In this document: positions 12,494 through 23,339 of the stretch, one piece after another
How positions within the stretch are numbered: the first letter of the stretch is position 1
Layout of the letters: every line of letters begins with the position of its first letter
Assembly: GCA_026929865.2 (NCBI GenBank)
Contig: CM049395.1
Span: forward strand, 36,026,001-36,090,000
DNA: 64,000 nt
Direction: 5' to 3'
From: Hyperoplus lanceolatus
Taxonomy: Eukaryota; Chordata; Actinopteri; Uranoscopiformes; Ammodytidae
Translations under genes and position numbers: made by a program
Notes under the pieces: generated by a model
What the model was told of the DNA's origin: nothing
What the model saw: the letters and a program-made list of their open reading frames with translations, nothing else
Database searches by the model: none

Positions 12494-12930
12494 TTCTGAG
12501 ATTTTGGTCCATATTGACATGATGTTACTGCACAGTTGCTCCAGATTTTTTGACTGCATATCCATGATGCTAATCTCCCATTCCACTGAATCCGAAAGGT
12601 AAGGAACCAGTTTTCGATTTTTATTCAGCTTTGTGACAGAGCTTTATCTTTCCTTAATGGAATTACCCATTCAAAGATGGGTACACTATGGTCATTAACG
12701 GATGGACATGGTCAGCAACAATACTCAGGGAGGCTGTCAAGTTTGAATGATGCTCAATTGGTACCAAGGGGCCAAACGTTTGCAGAGAAAAAAATATCCC
12801 CCTAAATCACCACCTTGAACTGTTGATAAAAGGCAGGATGGGTCAATGCTTTCATGTTGTTCATGTCAGATTCTGACCCTACCATCTGAAATGGAGAACC
12901 AGCAGACTAGCAATAGGAACGGGGAAGATG
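12494..12930 (-). pseudogene. Decayed Tc1-like transposase, C-terminal part
   Basis: The minus strand from 12600 to 12494 reads VEWEISIMDMQ, NLEQL, MSIWTKISE. This matches the C-terminal end of Tc1-like transposases (recalled family form: LWDVVEREIRIMDVQ... NLQQL... MSIWTKISE). Further upstream on the same strand, around 12885-12810, comes DGRVRI and HESIDPSCL, matching the mid-domain of the same protein. Relative to the family there is a deletion of roughly 60 bases near 12600-12660 that removes the segment with the last catalytic acidic residue, and several stops and frame changes. No terminal repeats are recognised. It is non-functional. Confidence 0.82.
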
Positions 12931-13438
12931 TTGCCTATATTCATTGTTATGTTAATTAACAAAGTTGTGTTGTCTGTTCACAACAATGTGAAACCCATAT
13001 TCCACGGGCTACATGCTACTGGATACACATGATAATGTCCCACCTATATATTCAGTTTTTCAGTGGAAACTGCATTGCAAAATATCTTTACAACAAAAAC
13101 ATTTTGGAAAGTGTTATTACTGTATCTATTTTGGGGGTCTTGTATTACTTATTTTAAAGTTTTATGGATTTTTAAAATAAATCCAGGCCGCACCCGTCCC
13201 TTGCCATTTTTCCTTATTTTTCCTCTCATGTCTCGAGCCCCAATATGTCACTTCCGTCTTCTCCCTGGTCCGCGTCTCTCTCCAGGCTCTCCCTGTTGCT
13301 CATCCGTCAGTATGGGAATGGACAAGCCAGTTGGCTCCACTTAAAGAGACACACATATCAGGGTGCTCTCCCTTTGCATCTGTCATTTTCCCTTTCACTT
13401 GAAACATGGCCCCTGTCAGTGCACTGGCTGAATATATC
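12931..13438. other. Non-repetitive non-coding DNA
   Basis: I see nothing recognisable in this stretch. Confidence 0.5.
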
Positions 13439-13475
13439 ACTCTCTCTCTCTCTCTCTTCCCCTCTCTCTCTCTCT
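13439..13475. repeat. Interrupted (CT)n tract
   Basis: CT units broken once by TTCCC. Confidence 0.92.
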
Positions 13476-13681
13476 GTATCCCTGCCTATAGCTCTGCTGT
13501 CACTGCTACCATGCGGCCGTGCAGGTCCGTAAAGGTTTAAGCGGTTATTTCAGTCATTATTGGCTGTTAAATCTGGTGATGGTCGTAAAGGCCCAGCCTG
13601 TTCCCCCGTGCCTCAGAGGTCAGCTGATGGCCTGCTTTACGAGCTAGCAGCGCCGTGCATCACTGTTGAGCCACCGTTTCC

Positions 13682-13683
<2 letters not shown>

Positions 13684-13768
<85 letters not shown>
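13684..13768. repeat. (AC)42 microsatellite
   Basis: Pure AC run ending in a short ATAT tail. Confidence 0.98.
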
Positions 13769-13774
<6 letters not shown>

Positions 13775-14129
13775 CCATGCTCGATCCCAGAGGCAGGATG
13801 GTTGTATAGGCAGCCCACTATTATTCGCTGTCTGCTAGGCTAACCCGAGACCCCAAAAAACCTTCCACAGTCCCATATTACCCCTCGGAGGCTGGGAGGC
13901 CCTTTTGTGATTTGTGACCCCAGATTATATGAAGTGACTAGACCTGCATGGCCCTCAAAAAAAGTGAATGCAACTATCATCCTGGGGATGGCAGGAGCAA
14001 TTCAGCAAATTTATAGCACATTTCGAGAAATTGTCATTTTTTTACAGTCCCATAAGCGCGAGAGTGAGTTACTCGCACTCGTGAGTTGCGTGTCGTTTTC
14101 CCATGCAGTTTGTTGGGAGTGAAATTCCC

Positions 14130-15030
14130 TGGATTATCATTGGAGTTTCGAAAAAAGTGAATGACATCAATTTTATTTGACTTGTTTAAGGGGCCTTTGC
14201 CTCATAATAAGCATTGTTATATGAGACTACTGCTCTAAAAACCGCTGTGCCACATCAGTTATGACTCAAGGAGAGAGGAGAGGACAACTTCTATCATTAT
14301 CACTGCTTTTTTTATTGAACGCTCATTCATCACATTGACACATTATTCTCTATAAAGACCCATGGAAGTTTTCAAATAGAATAGAAGGGGGTCGGAGTCA
14401 GGGTGGGGAAAAAAAAACGAAACAGCCATTTTATTTTTTATTTAAAGAAATCCATTTACTCGTGTGCAACCTCTGTTCTTTAAAAGGAATGTCACATTTA
14501 ATGGAGCCTCCACCAATACGGGACATTGTTCTCGCTGTATAGGTACTGTGTGTGCTAATAATTCATCGGCCTGCCAATTATTATTTCTCCCCACAATGGG
14601 AGACAGGAAAAGACAGAGGAGAAGTAAGGAGTGAGGGAGGAAGCACGCTCGGCTCGCCTCCTGCTGAAGGACTGCTGGAGCCAAAAGACACTTGGATGTT
14701 TTTCCTCTTTTCTTACCCTTTTCCTTTCTTAAAGGCCTCTTCTCTTCTTTATTTTGGAGAGCTGCACACAGGCGTGCTGTCTGTACTGTGAAGTGCAGCC
14801 CCCTTTATTGCCAGGCCTCTGGTGACCTCACCCCGCTGAATGAAGTCATTGACTGAACTGCAGGAAAGACAAACCAGCGTTCCGGGGAATTAATCAGGTC
14901 CATCAGCGAGCGCACGGCAGAGGAGCTACTGGGCTGGGCGTTGGGCGGCCATCTTGGCTCTCGGTCGGCTCGACTGCCCCTGGGAGCGATGCGGGGTAGT
15001 TACCCAGTTGACAGCTAGCTGATAGCCCCC
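14130..15030. promoter_or_regulatory. Candidate regulatory block with a strong YY1-type site
   Basis: AT-rich unique sequence (14150-14640) passes into a more GC- and CpG-rich segment (14870-15030). The latter holds GCGGCCATCTTGG at 14945-14957, which fits the YY1 consensus GCCATCTTG with its preferred flank. YY1 sites are frequent at promoters, but no exon or transcript evidence is visible here. Function is inference. Confidence 0.33.
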
Positions 15031-15967
15031 CGCGTCCTTCATATTACGAGGCACATCAAAGGCAGTAGTCATCCCTGGGATAACGCGCCAGAGTTTGAGG
15101 AGTTGGAGAATGAGGCCCTCTCAACCACTGGGCTGTGGATGAGTGCAGCATGACCTCATCCTTATATACACTCAGACTTGGGATAGATGATGGAGGGGAC
15201 CGCGGGGGCCATTGTGAAGGGGAATAATTTGGATGTTTAGCCACCTGAAACTCGGCTTTTCTAAACATGTCTTTTCCCCGCGGTTAATAAAATAATAATA
15301 ACGATAATCATCTCCTCCTCCCGTTTGCTCCCTGCTCTCTCGCTGTCATGTGTGTCTTCTCTGTTGTGTTCCAGCCTGTCTGTCTATGTAATTTGCTTTG
15401 CCTTGATGGCATGCTGCTCTGTGCAAAAATAAAGAGAAAGACCCCCTTTAGACATCCCCAATTAGAGAGACAATTAGACTGAGCCAAGCCACTCCATAGG
15501 GCTGTGAAGCACTCCTCACAATTATGTCCTGCCTGCCTGCCTGCTTAGTCTGGGTGCTTGTGTGTATTTCATAATGCCGTTGGAGATCTGCTAATACCCA
15601 TTGTAGCATGTTTATTATTTTAGCTCACTTTGCGCCTGTCGCTGTGTGTCGATGTGTATCAGACTTTGAGCTTGACATTGGGTTTCCTGTGTTTAAGAGT
15701 AGGAAGGTCGGTAACAAAAAATAAGGTGTTGTTTCAGGCCCACTTTACGAGGAGCGCAACAGTGAAGAAGCTAGCTGGCCCCTTGTCACCGCTGAAGAGC
15801 CATTAGCTCACCAGCCAATGCCTTTTGTTATGCTAACAGTCCAGCACTCTATGCAATAAAATGACCCCTTTTTACCCTTTTTGAACAAAATAGACTTTAT
15901 TTTATCATTTTATTGCCGTCTTTCTTGTCTGCAAAAAAGGCATTCATTTGGCGATGTTTGATGGTGC

Positions 15968-15998
<31 letters not shown>

Positions 15999-16960
15999 CG
16001 TCTGAAGAGAGGGCGGGGGTGTTTCACGTCTGAATTCCTGAGCTGTGTGAAAAGGATCGCTTTCTTTTGGGGCTGGATTTAATGAGATGATCAATGACCC
16101 TCAAGATTCACATTCACAACAAGGGAGAGGGGGAAAAAAAGGGAGCCGAAGACTCAATAGGTTTTACTGCGATTGTATGTCAGCTGTGGTCCCCCTTTGA
16201 AAAATGTGAATTGTTTTTGAAACATGAAATCCTTTCTTTTTGATTGCCGAGGGTTGGGTTTCGTTGGATGTAGCCGAGGCAGAGACAGAAACAGGTCTAA
16301 GAATATTTTTCAAGTCAGTTTTCTGTTTTAGATGAGACGTTGGTCAATGATAAATAGGAAGGACTGAAGACAACAGCGGGGTTTGTATGTGTGTTGCCGG
16401 GGTGCAAAGGGTCATGGGTAATGGGGTCATTCCACCAACAGGAAATGGAGTTGGACGTGTTAGCATTGTACAATGCGGTCGGACAATTTGTTCTGACTGA
16501 TTTCAACTAATTGTGCTCACCTTCCCCTCTCCTTCCCTTTGAACTGCAAAGGTAAGAAGGGAATCGGAGAGGTAGGCCTGAACCAGTAGTGACAGATAGG
16601 ACTGTGTTCTCACTTTGAATTATGGAGCACACAGTTGCTTGTCAGAATGTATCACTTTGGAGATCATACAACCCTAATATTTACCAACAGCAAGGGTGTA
16701 CTGTTTGTGTGTTGTGCATATAAATTAGCCCGCATCCCATATTCATTATCTTATGTGATGTATTAACATTGATATCAGCATACAAAGTTAAAGAGTAGCA
16801 ACTATGCATTACAGATGCAAAGAAAACAAACAAAATAATATTCAGTCTTCTTGCATACATCTGGTTGCTTGCCTATTTGCGTAATATACTTTGTGCATAT
16901 ATACTATATATACAATGCATATGTATATATATATATTCAGTACGTGTGAGTGCCGGCTAC
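15031..16960. other. Non-repetitive non-coding DNA with small repeats
   Basis: Contains a (CTGC)4-type tract near 15530-15545, a (TG)11 tract at 15977-15998 and an AT-rich TATATA segment at 16895-16938. I recognise no gene. Confidence 0.5.
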
Positions 16961-18330
16961 TGATGTCACGAGTGAGGCAGGACATTGTCCTCTGGTATGT
17001 TTTGCTGTGCCCTCTTCCTTAATTTGCCCATTGTGAGTGTGAAGGGGAGCCAAAGAGATGACATCATGCGGCAGGCAGTGTTTGAAGTGCCAGTCCTGAA
17101 GGAACCACTTATAGCAATTAGGATATCCTTGAACAAGCGTTTGCGAAACATTGGCTGGTTTTTGGCATTTGCCTCCCGTTCCTGCCTACTAACTAGCGAG
17201 GTTTGATCTCCCATAATTATCTACCCACCGACTCCTCACTCCTGACAGCTCTCTCCCTGGAGAGGGCTGAATGCTGGGGCTACTCACTGATTGCATCAAA
17301 GTGTCAGAAATTGCAACATCAAAAATAATAACTGATATTCCGGCGGCAGGCTGCTCTTTGAATATTTCCTTTAAAACGCTCTCTAATTTGTGTCTTGCAC
17401 GGTGCCAATGTGTGTGTGACTGTGAGGGCTTAAAGCAAATAAAAGCAGGGGAAGTGCATTCATTATTGAACCTCTATTTACATAATGGCAGACTATTCTG
17501 TCTGAACTGGCATGAAATAGATATGCGTTAATTCCGGAACTGCTTTACGGCATCCTACAATTCTTGAAAGACTTTCTCAGCATCTGTCACCTTTTGCCTA
17601 CAATACATCTCGAGAATCAACATCTTAAAGGTGCCATCAGCAGAACTGAGAACACAAGATTTACCATCCCACAACTAAACACTATTCCACTTTGCACATT
17701 TATATTGTTGTTTTTATCCTGTGTATTCTGTTTTTAGGAATGTTGTATGCTTATTGTCCGAGTTTGTTTTGCACTTATGTCGTTGAGCCAGGTTTAAAAT
17801 AATTTTCTGTCATGACGAAATGTTTCCTGAATAGGAATCTTAAACATCCACACATTTGTGTATGATAATGATTGTTGCACCACAATGATGTAACTGAGAT
17901 TAAAGAAACTTGAACGTGAAAATTGTTCAAAGGGTTGACATGGTCATGTGTTCCATTGCGTGTGCCTTTACATGTTTATAAAGCCACTTGTTAAATACAA
18001 CAGATTAAAAGTTCTTACATAATGCATGGATAAAAGTGACATGAGATGAAAACTATGTGGAAAGTGTTGGAGCTGAGTCACAGCCACCACCGTTGAATAC
18101 AAATGTCAAGGCCCCTTATGGTTCACCTCTGAAATGCTATTGGTAGCATGACAAGCTCTGCACTGTCTTCAGATAATGTTCACAGAAATGGAATCCGGTG
18201 TGCTGGAAAACACATAAATATTCTGGCAGGCTGTGTGTCCAGAGGGTCCACTTGAAGCAATGTTAGCGGGCTCTTTTGAGGGTGACATCCATATTTCAAC
18301 ACCTATCTTGACTTCCCCGACCTTGCCAAG
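16961..18330. other. Non-repetitive non-coding DNA
   Basis: Complex unique sequence. The part at 17690-17920 has the AT-rich, TTTATT-laden look of a LINE 3' tail but no match I can defend. Confidence 0.45.
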
Positions 18331-18339
18331 TTACGCATT

Positions 18340-19255
18340 AATAACACATTTATAATACATAATCTCTGTCTTGTTCTTAGCGTGTACATGTTTCTGTTCA
18401 CCGCGGATGGCATGCCTTTTTTAATTGTGGACATCAGAGGAATCATTTGCCACGTTCGGCACGCTTTAGTGTTTCACTAAAGACCATGTGCATCACCTGC
18501 CCAGTGTGTATGGATGGGGCTTAGCCTCGCGATGGGTGAGTATTACTTCAACCAATTGAAGGGGACAATTGTGTGTTAAAGCAATGAATTGAAATGGACA
18601 GTCAGCCAAGGTTTTTTTGCAAGGATGAAATTAAAATCAGCGCGGCGGCGAATGGGCCTGCTTTACCGGAATAAATTAATGCCACGAGAGCGAGGAGAGG
18701 CAGGTTTGCTTTGCAATGACAAATGTTGATTTCCCCCGAGGTATTTAAAGTGATTTGACCCAGTCATTCTTTTAAATCACAGACAGGAGATGATAAATGT
18801 GCTACTAATGAGGCCTCTGCATTTTATCTCTCACTCTCCCTCGCCCGGGCTCTTAGAGGCGCCTGCTATGCCTTCACACGCTTCTAAAAAGCGACCTTAG
18901 CCTCTGACTAAAATCACAACAATGCCGAGTACAGAGAAAAAACATCTGCGCGCGTCCCTTACACGCTGGGAAAGATTGTCAGGAAATTAAAATCAAACAC
19001 GCAATCACATTGTTCTGCAAATGCACCATTTTTTAAAAAGCCCCGCTAATCTGAAAAAGAGTCACCGAATTTCAACCCTGTCAGCGTTTGTAGACATTAT
19101 GATAATCTTCCTACCAAAGGGGGCTCTGGTATTTTTTTAAAACTGTCTCTCGCCTGCATTAAAAAAAGGTAAGCACTTTGCCTATATACACATGACAAAA
19201 AGCAGAGCTGCAGGAGCTGTTAACAGCACGGCTCTCATTATCTGTACCATTGAGC
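18340..19255. promoter_or_regulatory. Candidate conserved non-coding block
   Basis: About 900 bases free of simple repeats, mixing AT-rich words (TAAATTAATGCC, TTTAAAGTGATTTGACC) with CpG-containing ones, and with no sizeable open frame. Regulatory function is inferred from texture only. Confidence 0.33.
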
Positions 19256-19560
19256 GTGTTGTGGAAGGAGACGACGGTTCTTTTCAGGTGCAGATGTAGA
19301 GCATCATTGATAGGGGTGTGCTGCTTTCCTCCCTCTTACAACCCGGGCCCTCTTGATCAATCAGTGCTGACAGGGCAGGGGCTTTGTGCGCCACATAGCG
19401 GGACAAATGTCTGCCATGGGGGAGTGGGGGCACACACACCTGAAAAAGACCTCCACGCCTGCAGATTAGCCCCAGCACGCTTTGATGGATTAGCATGTAG
19501 GAGAAAAAATTGCTTGATTATTGATATGAAAATGTTTGGGGGAAGGGGGGGGGGTGTTCC

Positions 19561-19592
<32 letters not shown>

Positions 19593-19600
19593 TGTGTGTG
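19561..19600. repeat. Compound (TG)n(GA)n(TG)n microsatellite
   Basis: TG, GA and TG runs in direct succession, preceded by a G10 run at 19545-19554. The plus-strand frame that crosses it (19250-19777) is not a credible gene. Confidence 0.95.
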
Positions 19601-19739
19601 CACGTGAAGATTATCTACCTTTTCTCTCACCTGCCCCCCACTCATCCCCTCTATGAGAGAAAAGAGTGGTACAAAGGGAAGACGAGGACATGGGGCGGAG
19701 ACAGAGTGAGCACGGGCTCTTTCCAGAAGAGACATATTC

Positions 19740-20260
19740 AGCTGCCCTTCATGAAATATTGTTCATCATCATATTAACAGGGGCTGAACGTGGGGAGATA
19801 AGGCCCCCCCCTGTCTAAAAAAGTAAGCAGAATGTCCCTGTGAGATATTTCAATCCTAGACCCCCCACCCCACCCCCTCAAACATTCCTTATTCATTCAT
19901 TCCGAGTGAATATGAAATGTACCAAGGACCCTTTTTTCTGAGCCAGCCCCGAGAAAATGATGACATAATCACCTCCCCCTTTAATTGCTTGATTTGTCAA
20001 TCCTTCGCAATCCTGCGCTGCCGTATCGTACGTCTCCTGTCACCAGTGGCCTTTTACTGTCAAGGCCTGACATTTGCATAGCTCTTAATTATACATGCAA
20101 AAATGTGTCAAATTAAAGTGCTTAAAATGTCCATATAAAAGGTCTCAGTTGTATATTGTACTTGAACCTAATCAGCCCCAGAGGATGACAACACGGTGAC
20201 AGAAAGCTGTAAAATGTTGCATCCTGCCTTTGGTGGTGAACTGGTATCCACAGATGGGTG
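19740..20260. promoter_or_regulatory. Candidate conserved non-coding block with POU octamer
   Basis: Complex unique sequence with ATTTGCAT at 20072-20079, a perfect POU octamer, followed closely by CTTAATTATACATGC, a homeodomain-type word. Neighbouring paired octamer and homeodomain sites are common in neural enhancers. Conservation has not been shown. Confidence 0.35.
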
Positions 20261-20314
20261 TTTACGTATGGGAAGGTGTCAACAGCAGATTCCCTTACAT
20301 TAGTCTATTACATT

Positions 20315-20760
20315 ACCTGTATGTATTTCTATAGCACCGTGCATAACACTGTTACAAAGTGCTCAACAGAGGACAAAATATAACCAAACCTATTTCCAGT
20401 TAGAAAACAGGCAAGGAAGGCCTATGCTCAGAAACAGTAATATATTATAGGTATAGGTATACAAACATTTCCAAACACTTTCAAAAATTTAAAAGTTTAA
20501 GAAGTTTCACTTATAAATTACGCAGTTTGCGTATCTGATATGAGAGAGTTCAAAAGTTCCTTAAATAAATTGCCCGATCACCCTTTTTTACCAGCCTCGA
20601 CCTTGGGATAACCAGGAGCGCTCCAACTGCAGATCCTAATTGTGGAGTAGCTGTGTACCTAGACAGCAAATCAGAAATGTAAGTAGGGGCGAGGCCGCCA
20701 GGGCCTTTAACGTAACCTATCCAGTGTTTATCACCACCATGTCTTACTGAAGCACACGGG
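20315..20760 (-). pseudogene. L2/CR1-type LINE, 3' end of ORF2 and 3' UTR
   Basis: The minus strand near 20708-20552 reads GLAPTYISDLLSRYT, then GALLVIPRSRLVKKGDRA. This fits the C-terminal motif of L2-clade reverse transcriptase proteins (recalled form GLAP.YLSDLL..YTP, LL.VPR.RL...GDRAF). The frame stops soon after at about 20550. Downstream, at 20370-20325, the minus strand reads GAGCACTTTGTAAC and GTGCTATAGAAATA, the usual end of the L2 3' UTR. The sequence just upstream is shortened relative to the family. It is a 5'-truncated, dead copy. Confidence 0.82.
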
Positions 20761-21071
20761 GGAACTCCCATAAATGTGATTGACATAATTACGGTGAACC
20801 CTCCACCAGTTAAGAATACAAGATGACAGACAAAAACATTGACGGCTATTACCAGAGTTAAACGTTCTTCTCCAAATGACTTTCACCATGTGCAGCTTGG
20901 GTTTCATTTTCTTAACAAACGCATGCACTCATTATCCAAATGTTGCTCAGACTGAATTATACAATTTACCGCACAACGCATAGTCATTGGAGCTGAGTGG
21001 TGCATTAAACAGATCCCCATGTTTTAGCGCGGACAAGCCCAATGGACACATGAGATCTGGGGGTCGACACA

Positions 21072-21100
21072 GGTTGATGGTTGTCCCACAACCATCAACC
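21072..21100. repeat. Perfect 13-base inverted repeat with CCC loop
   Basis: GGTTGATGGTTGT at 21072-21084, CCC, then its exact reverse complement at 21088-21100. It can form a short hairpin in DNA or RNA. The surrounding 20760-22140 interval is unique sequence with no gene I can support. Confidence 0.95.
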
Positions 21101-22146
21101 GCTGCCAATCTCTTGACAGCTAGAGGATGAGGATGAGGGATTTGTGAGAGCCGTGGATTAGCTTCATGGTTACTGCCGTTCTGATCACAGGAAGTCGGGC
21201 CCTGTCTGTTAAATGTCATCCGTGACCGACGGACGGGGATACCTGTTCTCTCACGGCCCAGACCCCATTATCACAGACAGACGGAGGCCCTCTCCAAAAA
21301 GGAGCGCTCCCTGACTAATGCAAACCGTGTGTGCTGTCTGAACTCCAGAAAAACTCCGGTGACAAACATAAGTAAACGCAAAAAGTGTGTGTTTTACAAC
21401 CCCCCACCTCTGTAAAGGGTCCAGTCGTAAACTGAGAATTTACGCCCTTCATTAGCGGTAATACAATGCACATAACTCTAACGTATAACAATTGGGATAG
21501 CTATAAAGTAACCACTTTATACCTTTCTCAAATGTGTGACTTGTAGGTGACCCTGGTAGTGGCAGTGTTAGGGGCAGCATGGCAGATTTACAATGGCTGC
21601 GATATTCCCTCCGATAGGCCTTTGCGTTTTTTTAGGGGAATTAAAGGTGCCAAAATATAAAATTACTTAAAAAATAATTTTGAGGTATACCCCATAAGAA
21701 ATATTGGTCTCCGAAGGCTAATTTACAACTTGTAACTTGAGTTTTTTGTACAAGGAAATTTCCCATTGCTCCATGTCTAACTTTGGTTTTATAGCCAGCC
21801 AGGGAGGGACAGAAACCCACCTCTTTTTTTTTACCCAGTCACTCCATTAAGATGACATATTAGGTGTAAAAATACCCCAGGTAAAGGTATTCAAACTGAA
21901 CAGATCGTTTATAGAACTTTACGGTATCACAACTTTGTCTCCAGAGACTTGGTGGTTTTGGTGAACTCAGCCTTTTGTTTCACTGTGACCGCATCCCTAG
22001 AAATAAAGTAGCAATTCGTCAAAGTGGGCATGTTTTGTACACACCCTCAGTGGAAACAAATTGCAGCTCTGCTATATCAGTAACTACAATGAGTGAATAG
22101 CATTAGGGAATAATCACAATCAAATCCTCCTCTTTCAATGTCAAAG

Positions 22147-22393
22147 TAAAGATGGAGTCAGTGATTCTGGAGAACACTTGTTGTCCAAATCACTTTTTGT
22201 CCAAATCAGTTAATATCTCCTCACGATTGGCGACCTGTTTGTACTGTTTTTGCGCTAAGTGTATTAACACCAGTTTTTTTTCCCCCGCACAGACACAGTA
22301 TGGATACAGTGGATCGTAAAAAGATATACACTTGTTTTGAAAAAATGTGATTTTGACAACAAGCGTTCCCCAGAATCGCTGACTCCACCTTTA
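22147..22393. mobile_element. 247-bp MITE, family A copy 1
   Basis: Near-perfect 39-base terminal inverted repeats (22147-22185 and 22355-22393), 4 mismatches, with the core TGGAGTCAGTGATTCTGG. TA lies at each edge, so a TA target duplication is possible. The interior holds AAATCAGTTAATATCTCCTC, shared with the copies at 28338 and 48925. No coding capacity; the open frame that crosses it is chance. Confidence 0.88.
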
Positions 22394-22689
22394 ATGACTT
22401 GCATGTTGAAAAAATATTGAAAAAGAAATGTCATAATTTTTATTACCATTTCTGGAACTGTTTGTTTGCTTGCGGTACAGCGCTGTAGTTCTGAATGAAC
22501 AAGTGAAAAAAAGAAAGACTCCGACCTGCAGTCCATTCTTCTTCCATGCAGCATGACACAGTCAGTCACCGGCCTGCCATCAGTGTCAAAGGGTGGCACA
22601 CACTCAGCGGGGGATCCTGAGTGGAGCCCATTGATGAGATGAAACAGGTTGACTTTTTCCCCTCGCTCTGAAAGTGGAATGAAAAACAA

Positions 22690-22980
22690 ATGTCATGGCG
22701 GGTGACAGAGAGCGTCTGTGTCTTATCAGGGCCCGGGCCAACGTGAGTGATGGCTCTTATCTGGCCCCCTGCTCCGCGGCTGTTTATTATCCCAGGGATG
22801 GCAGGGTGGTGCTGGGAAGAGAAGAGGACTGGGAGCCCCTCCGTGATCCATCACTCCGGAGGTCTCCTTCCCCTCTTATCTGACCGCTACATGGATAACT
22901 GCAGCTCTTGTTTACAGACGCCAGCCCATTTGAATGAGTAGCAGGCGCAGGAAACGATTCCTTTGCTCTCTTTATCAGTC
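22690..22980. promoter_or_regulatory. Cluster of GATA-type sites
   Basis: Four WGATAR matches on the minus strand (TTATCA 22723-22728, TTATCT 22757-22762, TTATCT 22876-22881, TTATCA 22972-22977) and a plus-strand GATAA near 22894 fall within 260 bases of GC-balanced unique sequence. This is denser than expected for a 6-base motif. Enhancer function is inference. Confidence 0.33.
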
Positions 22981-23059
22981 CAGGTGAGTTATAGGGGAGG
23001 ATGGAGTGTGCAACGGCATATGCTTTTCCCCACACCCAGAAATGCGCGTGCAAAAACTC

Positions 23060-23150
23060 ACTCACACACACACACACACCATCACACACACAAAAAGAAA
23101 AGCAGGCCAACATGTGGACAAACACTTATGTACACTATTATGGACAGACA

Positions 23151-23218
<68 letters not shown>

Positions 23219-23335
23219 ACTCACTCCTACGCACACCTACATTAACACACACAAAAACAGGCCAACATTTTCACAAACACTTCTGTACACTAGTTGGCAC
23301 CCACACTCACACATGCATAAACACATGCTATTCTT
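23060..23335. repeat. (CA)n region with an internal 155-bp duplication
   Basis: CA runs lie at 23060-23092 and 23152-23213. The unique segment beside them is duplicated: CAGGCCAACATGTGGACAAA at 23103 recurs as CAGGCCAACATTTTCACAAA at 23258, and the matching continues with ACACTTNTGTACACTA. The diverged copies show an old tandem duplication that carried the repeat with it. Confidence 0.88.
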
Positions 23336-23339
23336 TCCT

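Noticed and set aside
17690-17920. AT-rich stretch resembling a LINE 3' UTR
   Set aside because: No terminal motif, tail repeat or coding remnant to confirm it.
19250-19777. 175-codon plus-strand frame
   Set aside because: Runs through a TG/GA repeat and has no recognisable domain.
22264-22689. 141-codon minus-strand frame
   Set aside because: Largely inside MITE copy 1 and its flank.
23060-23335. Repeated unit with spacers reminiscent of a CRISPR array
   Set aside because: Only two diverged copies in CA-rich vertebrate DNA; it is a tandem duplication.
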